A stretch of DNA of 64,000 nucleotides from assembly GCF_024763615.1 (NCBI RefSeq), contig NC_077223.1, positions 63,302,627 to 63,366,626 on the forward strand, read 5' to 3'. Every line of letters starts with the position of its first letter. The first letter of the stretch is position 1. A model generated the notes under the pieces. It was not told where the DNA came from. It saw only the letters and a list, made by a program, of their open reading frames with translations, and searched no databases. This document shows, piece after piece, positions 1 to 10,580 of this stretch. The position numbers and the translations under genes were made by a program. This DNA comes from Phlebotomus papatasi. Taxonomy: Eukaryota > Arthropoda > Insecta > Diptera > Psychodidae.

Positions 1-484
1 ATGCAGTATTTGAAAAATAAATTTAAAAAAAATTATTTAAGTGTTACAACTCTAGAATTGGATTTTACTATAAAGAAATTTTGCTCAACAAACAATTGTA
101 AAACTAAATTACACTATGAAAAGCCCTTAATTCCCTTTAGTTTTAAATTTAGGAGCAAATAGCCTTATTTCAAAGGTGTCCTAATTCAAAGATGCCCCAC
201 TACCCCATACAACAATTCTAATATAAATTAAATTTAAAAGTGAACGGATTTTGCATTTATATTCTAAAAAATAAATATTTAGAAAAATAACACTAATCCG
301 TTAAATATTCAGATATATAATTGAATAATTTCAATCAATTTACTTGCTTCATCCGATGTTGTACTCAAAATGGACGATATTTCAAGCTGCATGAAATATT
401 TCCCTGTACCTCTAAATGTGTTTATAAAAAGCAAATTGCGATGTAATTAAAACAATTATTTCCTATATTTTAGCTGATTTTCTT

Positions 485-632
485 ATGACCAGCGCACAAA
501 AACTTTTGTTTGTAAACATGTTTTCAAAACTTCCCATGTGAATGAGCGAGATGACTCGATCTAGATCTCACTCACTCTCATTGAAATGTCAAAAACATGT
601 TTACTAAACAAAAGTTATTGTGCGTTGGGCAT
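485..632. mobile_element. GCACAATAACTTTTGTTTA MITE, copy 1
   Basis: Inverted ends AACTTTTGTTTGTAAACATG / CATGTTTACTAAACAAAAGT enclose a centre with CGATCTAGATCTCACTCACT. It is about 148 bp and nearly the same as 25152-25299. Confidence 0.8.
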
Positions 633-639
633 TACTCAA

Positions 640-2294
640 AGTATTAAAATAAATATTAAGCGAAGAACAACACGATCCCGGAATAGCAATTTGAATGTAA
701 AACATCATAATTCTTATATAATATTTTCTATTTCTGTTGGACTTGCCAATACCACATAATTTGAAAGCATTCTTAAGAAGGACTCATGCTGTGGCTTGCG
801 GATCAAAGTGGAGGGTGAATGATGCGTTAAAAATATACTTCTTTTCCCGCAACTTTTTATATCATTGTATGTCTTCTGCGTATGATACGTTCCACTTTTC
901 AAAGTTTACTCACTTTTCAACAAAGAATATCAAAAAGTTGAATCGAGTCATAAGTTTTCCTATAGATTATACTTTCATGACGTCGAGTAAATTAGTTCTG
1001 GAGGATGTTTTCAGGAAAATTTACTCTGTTCTTTCCTTATTTCATTTAATGGAAAAGTTTACTGCAAGTTTTGACCTTTTGCCATGACCATTTTATAAAG
1101 ATTGGCTTCCTTTATGGTGCTGGAACTTGGAATCGTGTATTTTTTTCTGGAATACAATAAATTATTCTACTTAGAAGATGCAGAATTTTAAAAGGGAGAG
1201 AAATGATAGTGGAAATTGCATGCAAATATTTATCGATAATGCACTTTTTGCCACAGTACAAATTTGCAAATATTTCCTCAGCTATTGTGTTTACTCTATT
1301 CGCTGGAAGTGGAAAATATATTTGTGAAACGTAATTTCGAGGAGCAAAATCTGCGGAAAAAGGCACTATAGGGGAATACAGCTTCAGCAAACAGAATATT
1401 TTGATAAGTTTTTTTTTAATAAATTACATTGTTGCAGCTCCCTTTATTGCAACACAACACAATTTTTTAAGGGAAAATAGGACAAAGATGTAATATACTT
1501 CAATGTCTTACGAATATTATTCCTTATCACACATACAATTAACCTTTTTTATATTTTTTTAGAACGTTTAAAATAAAGCACTTCAATGTTCATAAATTAT
1601 ACATCTCACGTACGATACGAACTCACTGGGACTGTTTTACCAGAAATTCTTTATAAATTCAGCTTCTGCGGTCCGAGATTACGTACAACCTCATCCGATT
1701 GGACTTAATTTTTTTAAGAGCACGTTTTTGTCACTCATAAATCACGAATATAATACAGTACGACTCAACGTATTTGATTCTAATTCTTAAATTATTAATC
1801 CCAAATTATTAAGCCATCTCCCAGCTTAAATCGTAAGTCTGTCTGGGCACTAGTTTAGATTTTATCCCTCAAAATCAATTTGCTCACCGCCATCCTTTAT
1901 TTTCAAAAATTCAATTCAAAAACGAATTTACACTTATTTCGAATTTTCTTTAAAAAATCTCAGATAGTACACACTTATTTGGGTATTTCATTATTTTTCC
2001 AATACAATACTCGCATTTCCAGCGATAATTCAAAAGCTCACCATGTATTGCGTCTTTCATTGAATTTACAGAAATGCTTGAAAAAATATTATAAATGGAG
2101 TTTTCATTCACAAATCTCCTTCTACAGAAGCTTTTGTGTAATTTCCGTGAAAAGGAAAAAAAATCAATGGCACTTAGAGTGAGAATGTTACTCGATTTAA
2201 TGAGATTTCACAATACTGACGCAGTTTTTCTTTTTTGAAATATGCTTTTAAGACCAAAAATAATTCATAGAAATACCTTTTCATTTTCTTTTCA
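640..2294. other. No gene recognised
   Basis: AT-rich sequence upstream of SPR. Short frames at 737-1087, 1112-1390 and 1880-2182 have no recognisable domain and AT-driven composition. The SPR promoter and any 5' UTR exon may be here but no clear site is visible. A partial CCGAGAGAC-family end is at 1810-1850. Confidence 0.6.
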
Positions 2295-2363
2295 GATAAT
2301 CTCTTTGGTTCTTTTGTTTGGAAAGTAATTCCCATAATTGAATACCCAAAACACTGGAATATT

Positions 2364-2458
2364 ATGGAGAGATTACATCAACGAACTGAAGACTGAATCC
2401 TTTGAGCTTAATAGCACTAAGTTAAAAATAAAATATGCATTGAATTAAAATGGGATAG
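2364..2458 (+). promoter_or_regulatory. Three short upstream ORFs in the SPR 5' leader
   Basis: Three ATG-to-stop units lie directly upstream of the receptor start: 2364-2396 (10 codons, ending GAA GAC TGA), 2435-2443 (ATG CAT TGA) and 2450-2458 (ATG GGA TAG). A pyrimidine-rich stretch ending in CAG near 2295 could be the acceptor of a 5' UTR exon, which would place all three in the mature leader. By general knowledge such uORFs lower translation of the main ORF. That they do so here is inference, because the transcription start is not visible. Confidence 0.4.
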
Positions 2459-2474
2459 TGTTGTGAAGGTGATA

Positions 2475-2787
2475 ATGTCAGGACATCTAGGAAATAGAAC
2501 CGGGATTCCGGAAGAGTACTGGAGCCTGATTGAGGGTGAATGGCCCTGTCAACTGATCAATGAAACGCAGCCATTCTTCTGCAATCTCAGTGATGAATAT
2601 TGCATGAATCGCTACGAAAATATCACGTACCTAAACATTTCATGCGAAATTGTACTGGACTATGGCATCCCTCTGTATGGGTACTGCACACCCTTCCTCC
2701 TCTTTATTACGATGACCGCAAATCTCCTCATAGTTATCGTGCTCAGCCGGAGGAGTATGGCCACACCAACGAACTCAGTCCTGATGG
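2475..2787 (+). CDS. SPR: Sex peptide / myoinhibitory peptide receptor, coding exon 1 of 6
   Basis: This is the first coding exon of a rhodopsin-class GPCR recognised as the insect sex peptide receptor, which binds myoinhibitory peptides (allatostatin B type) and, in Drosophila, sex peptide. Joining six exons (2475-2787, 7712-7842, 7916-7977, 13433-13497, 13619-13676, 23485-24091) gives 411 residues without an internal stop, close to the usual family length of about 430. Exon 1 encodes the extracellular N-terminus with five N-glycosylation sequons (N7, N29, N37, N49, N54), TM1 (about 63-88) and intracellular loop 1 with LSRRSMATPTN. The start is the ATG at 2475; an in-frame GTG at 2463 is not a plausible eukaryotic start. 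The donor G|GTAAAT leaves phase 1. Reading past it gives an artefactual tail to 2990. Family identity rests on long near-invariant stretches such as FLLFITM and the C-terminus. Confidence 0.93.
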
Positions 2788-3042
2788 GTAAATTGCCTTA
2801 CAAATTATTATGTTTATATAATACAGATTTAAGTAAAAAGCTTCTATATGGTTTAGAGAAAGGCGAAAAGGTAATATTTGTCTTCCTGAATAAGTTCTGC
2901 CTGAAAGTGATTTTGGTTTACATTCCCTTTATGAGTTATGTCCGTTTGAAGTTAAGCTTTAACACTTTAAGGTCGTGTAGGCCACATTGAACCGAGCAAT
3001 ATACGAATATTCTTTTTTTCTATGCGAATATTTTTTGACTTA

Positions 3043-3259
3043 GGGGGAAGTGGGGCTATATTGAGCTGTGGGGTTACATTGATATTCGATTTTTTCTCAT
3101 ATTTCTAAAGGAAACTGAGCCTTAACGTAATATAATTTAGATAGACAAAACAATTGTGAATCTAAATAAAACAATTGTAAGGACCAGCTGCCTTTAGAAA
3201 TATGTGAAAAAATTGTATATCAATTTAGCCCCACAGCTCAATATAGCCCCACTTCCCCC
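3043..3259. mobile_element. GGGGGAAGTGGGG MITE
   Basis: It is TA-flanked (3041-3042, 3260-3261). Inverted ends GGGGGAAGTGGGGCTATATT / AATATAGCCCCACTTCCCCC continue for about 40 bp (GAGCTGTGGGG / CCCCACAGCTC). It starts 53 bp after the spurious read-through of SPR exon 1, in intron 1. Confidence 0.85.
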
Positions 3260-5423
3260 TAGTATCTAAAATTCCGATCCAGGATTGACCAATCGAAAAC
3301 CGATGAAAAAATCAAATATTCTCCTGAAATACTATCATATATTAAATTGGATCAGTATGAATTTAACACAGTCGATATAATTTGGTTAATATGTGTCAGG
3401 CAAATTATTTTTGCATAGTTAAGCTTTGGTTATCTGATTTAATTGTATATAAATCAGACCCTATTAATTAAAAGCTTAGATTACTGTATCTGAGCATTGA
3501 TATTTATTGATTTTAATAACTTCAATAACGCAATCATTTCGAATTATCCCAGACCTAGATTCTCTAAATTACATCCATGAAATGTGTTAGTGGCCCACTA
3601 ATTAATCATCTCTCAAATTAGGAGAATAATTTTGCTGATGGAAATTCTGGAGAGCTCACCCAAACCAAGAAAGGGGGGACACAAATTAAAATAAATCCCG
3701 CCATAATTATCAATTGTGGCAAATTTTTGGGTTTTGTTGAAGTAGAACAACTCTTAATGATGTTCATCTGTAGAATTTCACTCATCAAAGCATATTTTGG
3801 TTTGTTCAACATCAGAGTTCAAGAAGCTTGTAATTGATTTTTAATCTCAGCACAAATTTTAGACATTTATTATACTCCAATTTCAACGCCACAGAAATTG
3901 TGTACATTTCAAACAGAAAAGAGAAAATACAAATATTTTCATTTTATATCCTGAAATTTGCTCATCCATTTTATTTATCACCTCATTCAAATTAACAACC
4001 AAATTTTCTTCACCCAGAGTCATTTTCCATTTTCCCGTAGAATTTTCAAGTTCAATAAAATGGTAGTGAAGGCGTTTGGAAAATGCATCAGATTACATAT
4101 TTAATGGATCATATGATTATTGGAAGGAAAACCATGATGGATATTATGTTCCATCTGGAAAATTGCTCCATAAGCCATTTATACTAAATCGATTTGCATG
4201 TTGAATGAGATGCTCACGAATAAATTTCTCCACTTTTGGAGGTTTTCCAATTTTTCCAGCGAATAAAAATATGCCCTCGGTAGAAAATTTAAAAAGAGTA
4301 CCTAAGGATTATGAAGTGTGGAACTTCATCAAGAAGCACTTTACATATGCAAAACGAGCGAAACATGTTGGAATATTATATCGAACTGCATAAAATTTAT
4401 GCTCCTTAAGAATGAACGTTAGGACCTCTACACATTGTAAGAAATTTTCGTAGAAATGGAAAATTTTGACGCGGTTTACGTGCACAAGTGCAAATGATCT
4501 CTTTTTGATTCCCTATTTTATCGAACATTTCTCAGAATATACAGAGATCATTAGAAAATAAAAATGATTTTAATCTAAAATTAGATTTAAACTAGTAACT
4601 TTAATAACAATTGGGAGTGGCTTACTTCTCGAAGGGGCGTGACTTAAAACCATTGACAGCAGAGCTTAATACAGAATTTCAAATTGCTTAATTTCCTTTA
4701 AAACCTTTTTTGTGCTTAATACAAAAAATGTATTTATCCGTATCTCTATTATTCTGTACAAGCAAAATGATATTGTAAAGAATCTCAGACAATTTGTTTT
4801 ATAGTTCGAAAAAAATATCAATCAACACTTAAACTCACACTAAACTTTCATATCGTATTAAGAAATGTTAATTTTATTCCATGAGGATTTAAGTGAGAGC
4901 GAAAGTGATATGATATTCTAATTCTAATCAATTTCACTCTTTATGTTTTGAATTGTTGAATCCTAGATCTTGCATAGAGAGTTGAGTAGCACAACTTTCC
5001 CATTTAACTATAAATTATTATTTCGCGACAATTTATGGTAAAATTTTCGTATTTGATAACATACTCAACTGATTCAACTTTAATCAGTTGATCAACTTTA
5101 TCAAGAATAACGCTGAAATAATAAGCCTAAATTATCATTTCGTATATTTTATTTTTATTGTCAATCGGTCATATTCCTCCCTCTACTCTCCTCTATTGTA
5201 CTTTTCTTCAAATTGAAAAAATATCTAAGTGGTAATTTTCGAGATTTGACTAATAAGGAATTGGTGTAGTAGTTGTCTGCAGACCATATTTACATGATAT
5301 CAAGACCCCTAAGTTCTTATCCGTTTATTTAATTAGGAAACAGAACTCGTCTTTACGCTCGACAGTGACACAAATTATTGCCTTATAATTTTTGTACAAA
5401 GATTAATAAAATTAGATATATAG
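3260..5423. other. SPR intron 1, unannotated part
   Basis: Nothing beyond AT-rich intronic sequence was recognised. Confidence 0.6.
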
Positions 5424-5425
5424 TA

Positions 5426-5721
5426 GGGCGTTTCAACTAGGAAAAATTTTTTTTGGCACTATTCTCACGGTGTTGTATTTGATGAGACAAGAAAGTTTTT
5501 CTTCTACGACCATATGATCAGACGCTGTTTAGAGGTGGCTGAACAACCCTCTCTGTAGAACAAATTTCTGATTTTACCGGATTTTACACTACAGAGAGGG
5601 TCGTTCAGCCACCTCTAAACAGCGTCTGATCATATGGTCGTAGAAGAAAAACTTTCTTGTCTCATCAAATACAACACCGTGAGAATAGTGCCAAAAAAAT
5701 TTTTTCCTAGTTGAAACGCCC
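5426..5721. mobile_element. Near-perfect palindromic MITE
   Basis: Arms 5426-5558 and 5589-5721 (133 bp each) match with only a few mismatches around a 30-bp loop. The ends are GGGCGTTTCAACTAGG / CCTAGTTGAAACGCCC, flanked by TA (5424-5425, 5722-5723). Low arm divergence indicates recent insertion or arm homogenisation. It lies in SPR intron 1. Confidence 0.88.
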
Positions 5722-5734
5722 TAATATATAGGCT

Positions 5735-5925
5735 CGGTCGAAATCCCGAAAACCAAAATCCGTAAGCCAAAATCCTGAGAGGCCAAATTCGAAAAAATCA
5801 AAAATCCCTAAAGCCAAAATCTCGAGTGCTAAAATCCTGATTAGGCTGAATTCCTAAAAGCCAAAATACTGGAAAACCAAATTTCCAAATAGTCCAAAAT
5901 CACCAAAAGCCAAAATTTCAGATAT
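5735..5925 (+). repeat. CCAAAATCCCGAAAAG degenerate tandem array
   Basis: About a dozen units of roughly 15 bp (GAAATCCCGAAAACCAAAAT, GCCAAAATCCTGAGAGG and so on) start 12 bp after the 5426 MITE. It is probably one arm of an element of the same family as 6563-7262, now without a partner. Confidence 0.7.
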
Positions 5926-6122
5926 TATTATTAAATTTCTTTTGTTTGGGACAAAAGGAAAATCTTCATTGTTTTGGGGAATAATTGATTTCACTTATTG
6001 AGACATAGGAAAATTTTCAGTGTAGAATAAAAAGAGAGTTATTGGTTATTTCAGATTTTGGATCTTAAGATTTTGGCTTTCAAGACCAAATAGCGTCTTA
6101 GTGAAAAATTAATGGAGATGTA

Positions 6123-6560
6123 GGGTAGAACGTCGAACACCTCTGCGACAGCGAACCTCTATTGTCAAGATGTTGAAATTTATTTAATGTTGAAACTGGG
6201 AATGAGATGTTGAAACTGGGGCACCACCAAACACGGGCTACCACCAAACACTAATTTTTATTTCTAAACTACTTGGACCATCTTTACCATCTCTTCCATG
6301 GACAAGCAATCCTATAATGCCTATAAATTTCTATAAGTCTTGTCTTCCGAAGTCGAATATCTGATTAAAAAATCGCAGTGTTTGGTGCTACCGGGTGTTG
6401 GTGGTGCCCCTGTTGTCCATATACATAAATGTAAGTAATATAACGTATTTCTGCTTCTCCTATAAAAAAATATGTTCAATTTTGATATCCCAAAATGATA
6501 CTGAAAGTGAGAATAGATGTGTCATGACAAGTTTTTAAAGTATCAATAGGTGTTCTTTTA
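6123..6560. mobile_element. GGGTAGAACGTC MITE relic with nested insertion
   Basis: It is related to the element at 24204-24432 (GAACGTC, ATTTATTTAATGT, TAAGTAATATAACG). It is interrupted at about 6217-6410 by a second inverted-repeat element ending GGGGCACCACCAAACAC / GTGTTGGTGGTGCCCC. The outer right end is lost at the junction with the 6563 element. Confidence 0.65.
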
Positions 6561-6562
6561 CA

Positions 6563-7262
6563 GTTCCAACCAAAATGCCGAAATCCAAACTCCCGAATAG
6601 TCAAAATCCTAAAAGGAACGAAATTATTCGAAGGATAATGTATACGTATACGCATGATACCGTTTCTCTAGGCTTGTAGTGAGTCGAAAACGAGTTGAAG
6701 TGCACATGGCAATTGGTTGATATCTGTGGCAAAGACAATCAGAGCCAATGCCCTCATAACTCAGATGATAGAGCATTCGTCTAGACAGCGAAAGGCCCCC
6801 AGTTCAAGTCTGGGTGGAAGCAGGAATTTTTTCCTGTCTCTATTTTGGTTAAATTTGTGAGTTGGGAATCACTTGTTCTGATTGTCGCTCTCTGTGCACA
6901 AACACAAAATTTCTTGGGATTACGTACCAAACGAACAGAAGTCTGTTCAATCACTTTCATGATAATGTGTAAAATAATTTCACAAAGCACAAAAAATTTC
7001 TGTTTGTCTCTAACAAGTGTACGTGCAATAGTGGAAGGAGCTATGACACTTTTAAGAATTCGGAATTTTGGCTTTCGGAATTTTGGCTTTTTCGGGATTT
7101 TGGTATTCGTATTGACTTTAAAAATTTTGGGCCTTTCGGGATATTGGCCATCGGTATTTCGGGTTTTGGCATTTTGGCTCATTTGGAATTTTGGCTGTAC
7201 TGGATTTTGGGTTTCGGGACTTTAGCTTTTGCGATTACGATGTTCAGGATTTTGACCGGAAC
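6563..7262. mobile_element. Foldback element with CCAAAATCCCGAAAAG-type arms
   Basis: Ends GTTCCAACCAAAATGCCGAA and, inverted, GATTTTGACCGGAAC bound 700 bp. The right arm (7050-7262) is a degenerate tandem repeat of TTTCGGGATTTTGGC; the left arm is short. The centre has the tRNA-like sequence at 6750-6822 and TGACACTTTTAAGAATTCGG, which recurs in the fragment at 12680-12805. Displayed ORFs here are repeat artefacts. Confidence 0.7.
6750..6822 (+). tRNA. tRNA-like sequence, probably a pseudogene or SINE-type head
   Basis: A 73-nt tRNA cloverleaf can be drawn: D arm CTCAGATGATAGAG, anticodon arm TTCGT-CTAGACA-GCGAA (formal anticodon AGA), a 5-nt variable loop and a perfect T arm CCCAG-TTCAAGT-CTGGG (B box). 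The acceptor stem has two mismatches (C3/A70, C4/A69). An AGA anticodon would mean serine, but tRNA-Ser has a long variable arm, absent here. It lies inside the 6563-7262 foldback element, so it is more likely a mobile-element component than a working gene. Confidence 0.5.
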
Positions 7263-7711
7263 TCGTTCCTTTGAGTCTACCTTAATCATTATTTCAATTA
7301 TTATTACGCTAAACCATCTTTTGGCTAATCCTCAGATCTACCCAGCCCAAAGTCGCTATGGTGTATCCATTAATTTCTAGAAGTCTTGTATACTTGTCAA
7401 ATCCACTGTTTATGTATGGATTCGATCACAGTTCAGAGAATCATACTCCCTAGAATTCCTAGGGATTGTACCGTTATCTACCAGTTATTGCAGTGTATAC
7501 AATTTTGTTTATATTCTTATTTCTGGATTCTTTTACAAGCTGGATCCAAAAAAAATAACGATATTCTTTTTATACTTTTTCATTTTCATCTAATTTTTAT
7601 AAGAAAGGATAATTTATTCATTAAATATTTTACTAAGCTCACTTTTTTTATTTTTTACCTTTGACAAAGTGTTATCACATAATAAAATTTTATTTTCTTA
7701 ATTTTTTACAG

Positions 7712-7842
7712 CCATGGCTCTTTGTGATATGTTTACGCTTCTGTTTCCTGCGCCGGGACTCATATATATGTTTACCCTAGGTAATCACTATAAACCCCTT
7801 TCACCTACGCTTGCGTGCTATGCTTGGAACGCACTCAACGAG
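7712..7842 (+). CDS. SPR: SPR coding exon 2 (TM2, extracellular loop 1)
   Basis: It follows a strong polypyrimidine tract and ACAG acceptor and ends at GAG|GTAAGT. It completes A105 and runs to E148: TM2 (MALCDMFTLLFPAPG), the loop GNHYKPLSPT and C140 at the top of TM3, the usual partner of the loop-2 cysteine. ALCDM and HYKPLSP are hallmarks of SPR orthologues. The exit phase is 0. Confidence 0.93.
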
Positions 7843-7915
7843 GTAAGTTCTGAAGAAAACATCCCTTTTCTTTAAAATTTATCCAAAATTTGCAAAAAAA
7901 AAATCTTCTTTATAG

Positions 7916-7977
7916 GTGATTCCCGCCATGTTTCACACAGCCTCTATTTGGCTTACATTAGCGTTAGCGGTTCAAAG
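7916..7977 (+). CDS. SPR: SPR coding exon 3 (TM3)
   Basis: A 62-bp exon lies between ATAG and AG|GTAAGT, after a 73-bp intron. It encodes VIPAMFHTASIWLTLALAVQ plus two bases of R169, which is TM3 up to its cytoplasmic end. With the next exon the junction reads Q168-R169-Y170, so the class A DRY motif is QRY here, as recalled for Drosophila SPR. It is too short to be found as a simple ORF but the frame joins perfectly. Confidence 0.92.
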
Positions 7978-8009
7978 GTAAGTTAAGAAATAATATGAAA
8001 ACTTATATA

Positions 8010-8436
8010 GGGTAAGTGTGCCAAATTTCGGCATAGTTGCATGCAAGCGCCTCTCAAGTTTGAAATGTAATATCTTTAATAGAAATTGATTTTTTTTTTT
8101 CATTCCTTCTACTTAAGGAGAGGTGCTGGGACCCTTTTAGATAATTTATCATCTTTATTTTCTCTAAAATCATTCTTAATACATTTTAAAATAAATAAAA
8201 ATGTAGACGTAGCTTTGGTGTCCTATTTCGGCCACCTTGATTCTCATAGTTCCTTGCCCTTCAGAAATTCTTCCAATGGTTTTTTCACGTCATCTCGTTT
8301 GTCGAAGCTACATTTTTTGTTATTCTTTTGCATTGTGTAATCTCTAGAGTATGTAAAAACTAAAAATTCATGGAAATTTGAGGAACAAAAAAGGTGGCCG
8401 GAATTGGAAGCTGGCCGGAATTTGGCACACTTACCC
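8010..8436 (+). mobile_element. GGGTAAGTGTGCC MITE, copy 1
   Basis: It is TA-flanked with ends GGGTAAGTGTGCCAAATTTC / GGAATTTGGCACACTTACCC. The internal sequence (GCATGCAAGCG ... TGTAGACGTAGCTTTGGTG) is shared with four further copies in this window (13818, 41748, 44417, 54905), so it is a homogeneous family. It lies in SPR intron 3, 33 bp after exon 3. Confidence 0.88.
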
Positions 8437-9953
8437 TAAGTTTGACTGTGAATTCACAGTAAAGGATTGAAGACCGTTATTCACATTAGTTTTTCTATGA
8501 GATTCTTGCATTTGCTGTAGGCTGCAAGACAGATTTCAAGGTTCATCCTTGACTTTCATTACATAAATTAAGATGTCAATTATAATCCACATTCACATAG
8601 TTTAAGATTGAGTATTTAGGGCACGTATAATGTTAGTTGTTTTTCTTGAAGTTTTCCTCAAGATGTGGAATTAGAGTTTCCTTTATCTGTCACGTTAGAT
8701 TATTCTTAACATACCCAAGACTAATTCTGGGGAATTAACGCTATTGACTAATGTAACTTGAATCCAAGATCATTATCCTAAAACTCCATAATGAGGGGGC
8801 ACCTTTTGCTTTATTCTATCCTGGCGAATATATTTAATTATTCCAGGGAGGACATTCACGGAGGAATAAATTGTTTCACTTTCTGAATTCTAATTGCATT
8901 CCACATAAGAAAAAGCTTAGAAGAATTTTTGTCTTGAAATTCTTTCTCTTCAATATACCAATTTTCTTCTACAAACCCGGAGAAAGTGTCTCCATATAGA
9001 CGCAATATAATGAAATTCCATCACAATAACTCGGAAAGTGAGTGGAATTTTCTGCAAGAGGATTTTTCTTTCTGTGATGATAAAAAAAAACCGCAAATCG
9101 AATTTATCATCGTGTGAAAGGGTTAAAAATTGTGTTATTTTGATTGAGAGCCTTTCTTCTTATCTAGCTTTTATTCAACTTTGGAGTTTTAAAGTTCATT
9201 CATTTGTCCAATTCTCATTGTACGTCGTCTTGAAGAATAAACACTAATTTATGCGTGAATCGTAAAATCCTCAAGCTTAACTTAAGTCTCTGACATCCCA
9301 TCAAAATCCTCCATCATATTTCATCCCTCGACCAAAAAAAAGCCCCATGAATTTCAAATACAACTCACCTCAGTTCAACTTTGAGCTTCCTCTCTCAGTT
9401 CAAATGAAGAGATACTTCAATCCCTGTGAGCTCTTTTTTGCCTTTGGCACTACACAAAGATGGATTTCTCTGTCTCGCCAGACCTATAAAAAAAACTCCT
9501 CGCCGACATCCACGTGGCTTGTCAAGGGCGTTTAAGCTTCCATGCCTACGTGCGAAGTTTATCAAGTGATTTGAAGTTAATTTTTGTTCTTTCCAAAGTG
9601 CACAGCAAAAATTGACAAACGGGTAATGATGACTTAGCACAGAAATCTATAAGAAAGTTTCCTGATAACACAAATATTTTGTTTGGGTGTTTGGGCATGA
9701 AAACAATACGCTTTCCTCGGCCAGGATGAAGGATTTCAGCCAAGAGAAAGTTAGCACATTGTGTCATTTTTCATTTTCTTCGACTGAGAAAAAAAGTGCC
9801 ATTCGAAGAGAATAAATGGATTGCAAAAGTGTGAAGATTAATTTGAAGGAGTTTATTTTTCTTAAAAAGTGGATCATATTGATTTTTTAGCCAACAGATT
9901 TTTTTTGGGAAAAAGCTTTTCGTGATTATGTAAAGGTTATACCACCCCTTATA
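8437..9953. other. SPR intron 3, unannotated part
   Basis: No repeat family or coding frame was recognised; frames at 9347-9956 overlap on both strands and look incidental. Confidence 0.55.
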
Positions 9954-10479
9954 CACGGAAAAAAATATTTTATAAAATTGTTCGTAAATGTTTGTGAAAT
10001 CCTATGGCAGACTTACGAAATGCTCGTGAATCGTATAACCCACAAACAAGTTCGTAAAATTTTGTACTTTTTTCACAAACATTGCTCGTAAAATGATCAT
10101 TTGACGAGCATTTTTTGTACTTTTACAAACACTTGTTCGTAAATGTTCGTAAACACACAAAAAATGTTCGTAAAATTTTGTCATTTGTTCGTATTTGTTC
10201 GTAAATTTTTGTTTGTCTGGCAAAAATTTACAAACAAATACGAACAAATGACAAAATTTTACGAACATTTTTTTGTGTATTTACGAACATTTACGAACAA
10301 ATATTTGTAAAAGTACAAAAAATGTTCGTCAAATGATCATTTTACGAACAATGTTTGTGAAAAAATTACAAAATTTTACGAACTTGTTTATGAATTATAC
10401 GATTCACGAGCATTTCGTAAGTCAGCCATAGGATTTCACAAACATTTACGAACAATTTTACAAAATACTTTTTTCTATG
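9954..10479. mobile_element. Palindromic MITE with TTCGTAAA-repeat arms
   Basis: It is flanked by TA (9952-9953, 10480-10481), with ends CACGGAAAAAAATATTTT / AAAATACTTTTTTCTATG. The arms contain many copies of TTTGTTCGTAAA and inverse, meeting at about 10214. Nearly the whole 526 bp forms one long hairpin. Confidence 0.82.
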
Positions 10480-10580
10480 TAGAGATACTTAAAGGAAAAT
10501 AATGAATGTTATTATAAATTAAACTATATTATATTATATATTAATATAATAATATATAATAATTAATATAATAATAATTA

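Noticed and set aside
2788..2990. Extension of SPR exon 1 reading frame to residue 175
   Set aside because: It runs through the intron after a good donor at 2788; the true continuation is at 7712, which restores the conserved TM2.
6781..7225. Frames of 126-133 codons on both strands
   Set aside because: They span the tRNA-like sequence and TTTCGGGATTTTGG repeats; the apparent FHPDLNWGP peptide is the antisense of the tRNA T arm.
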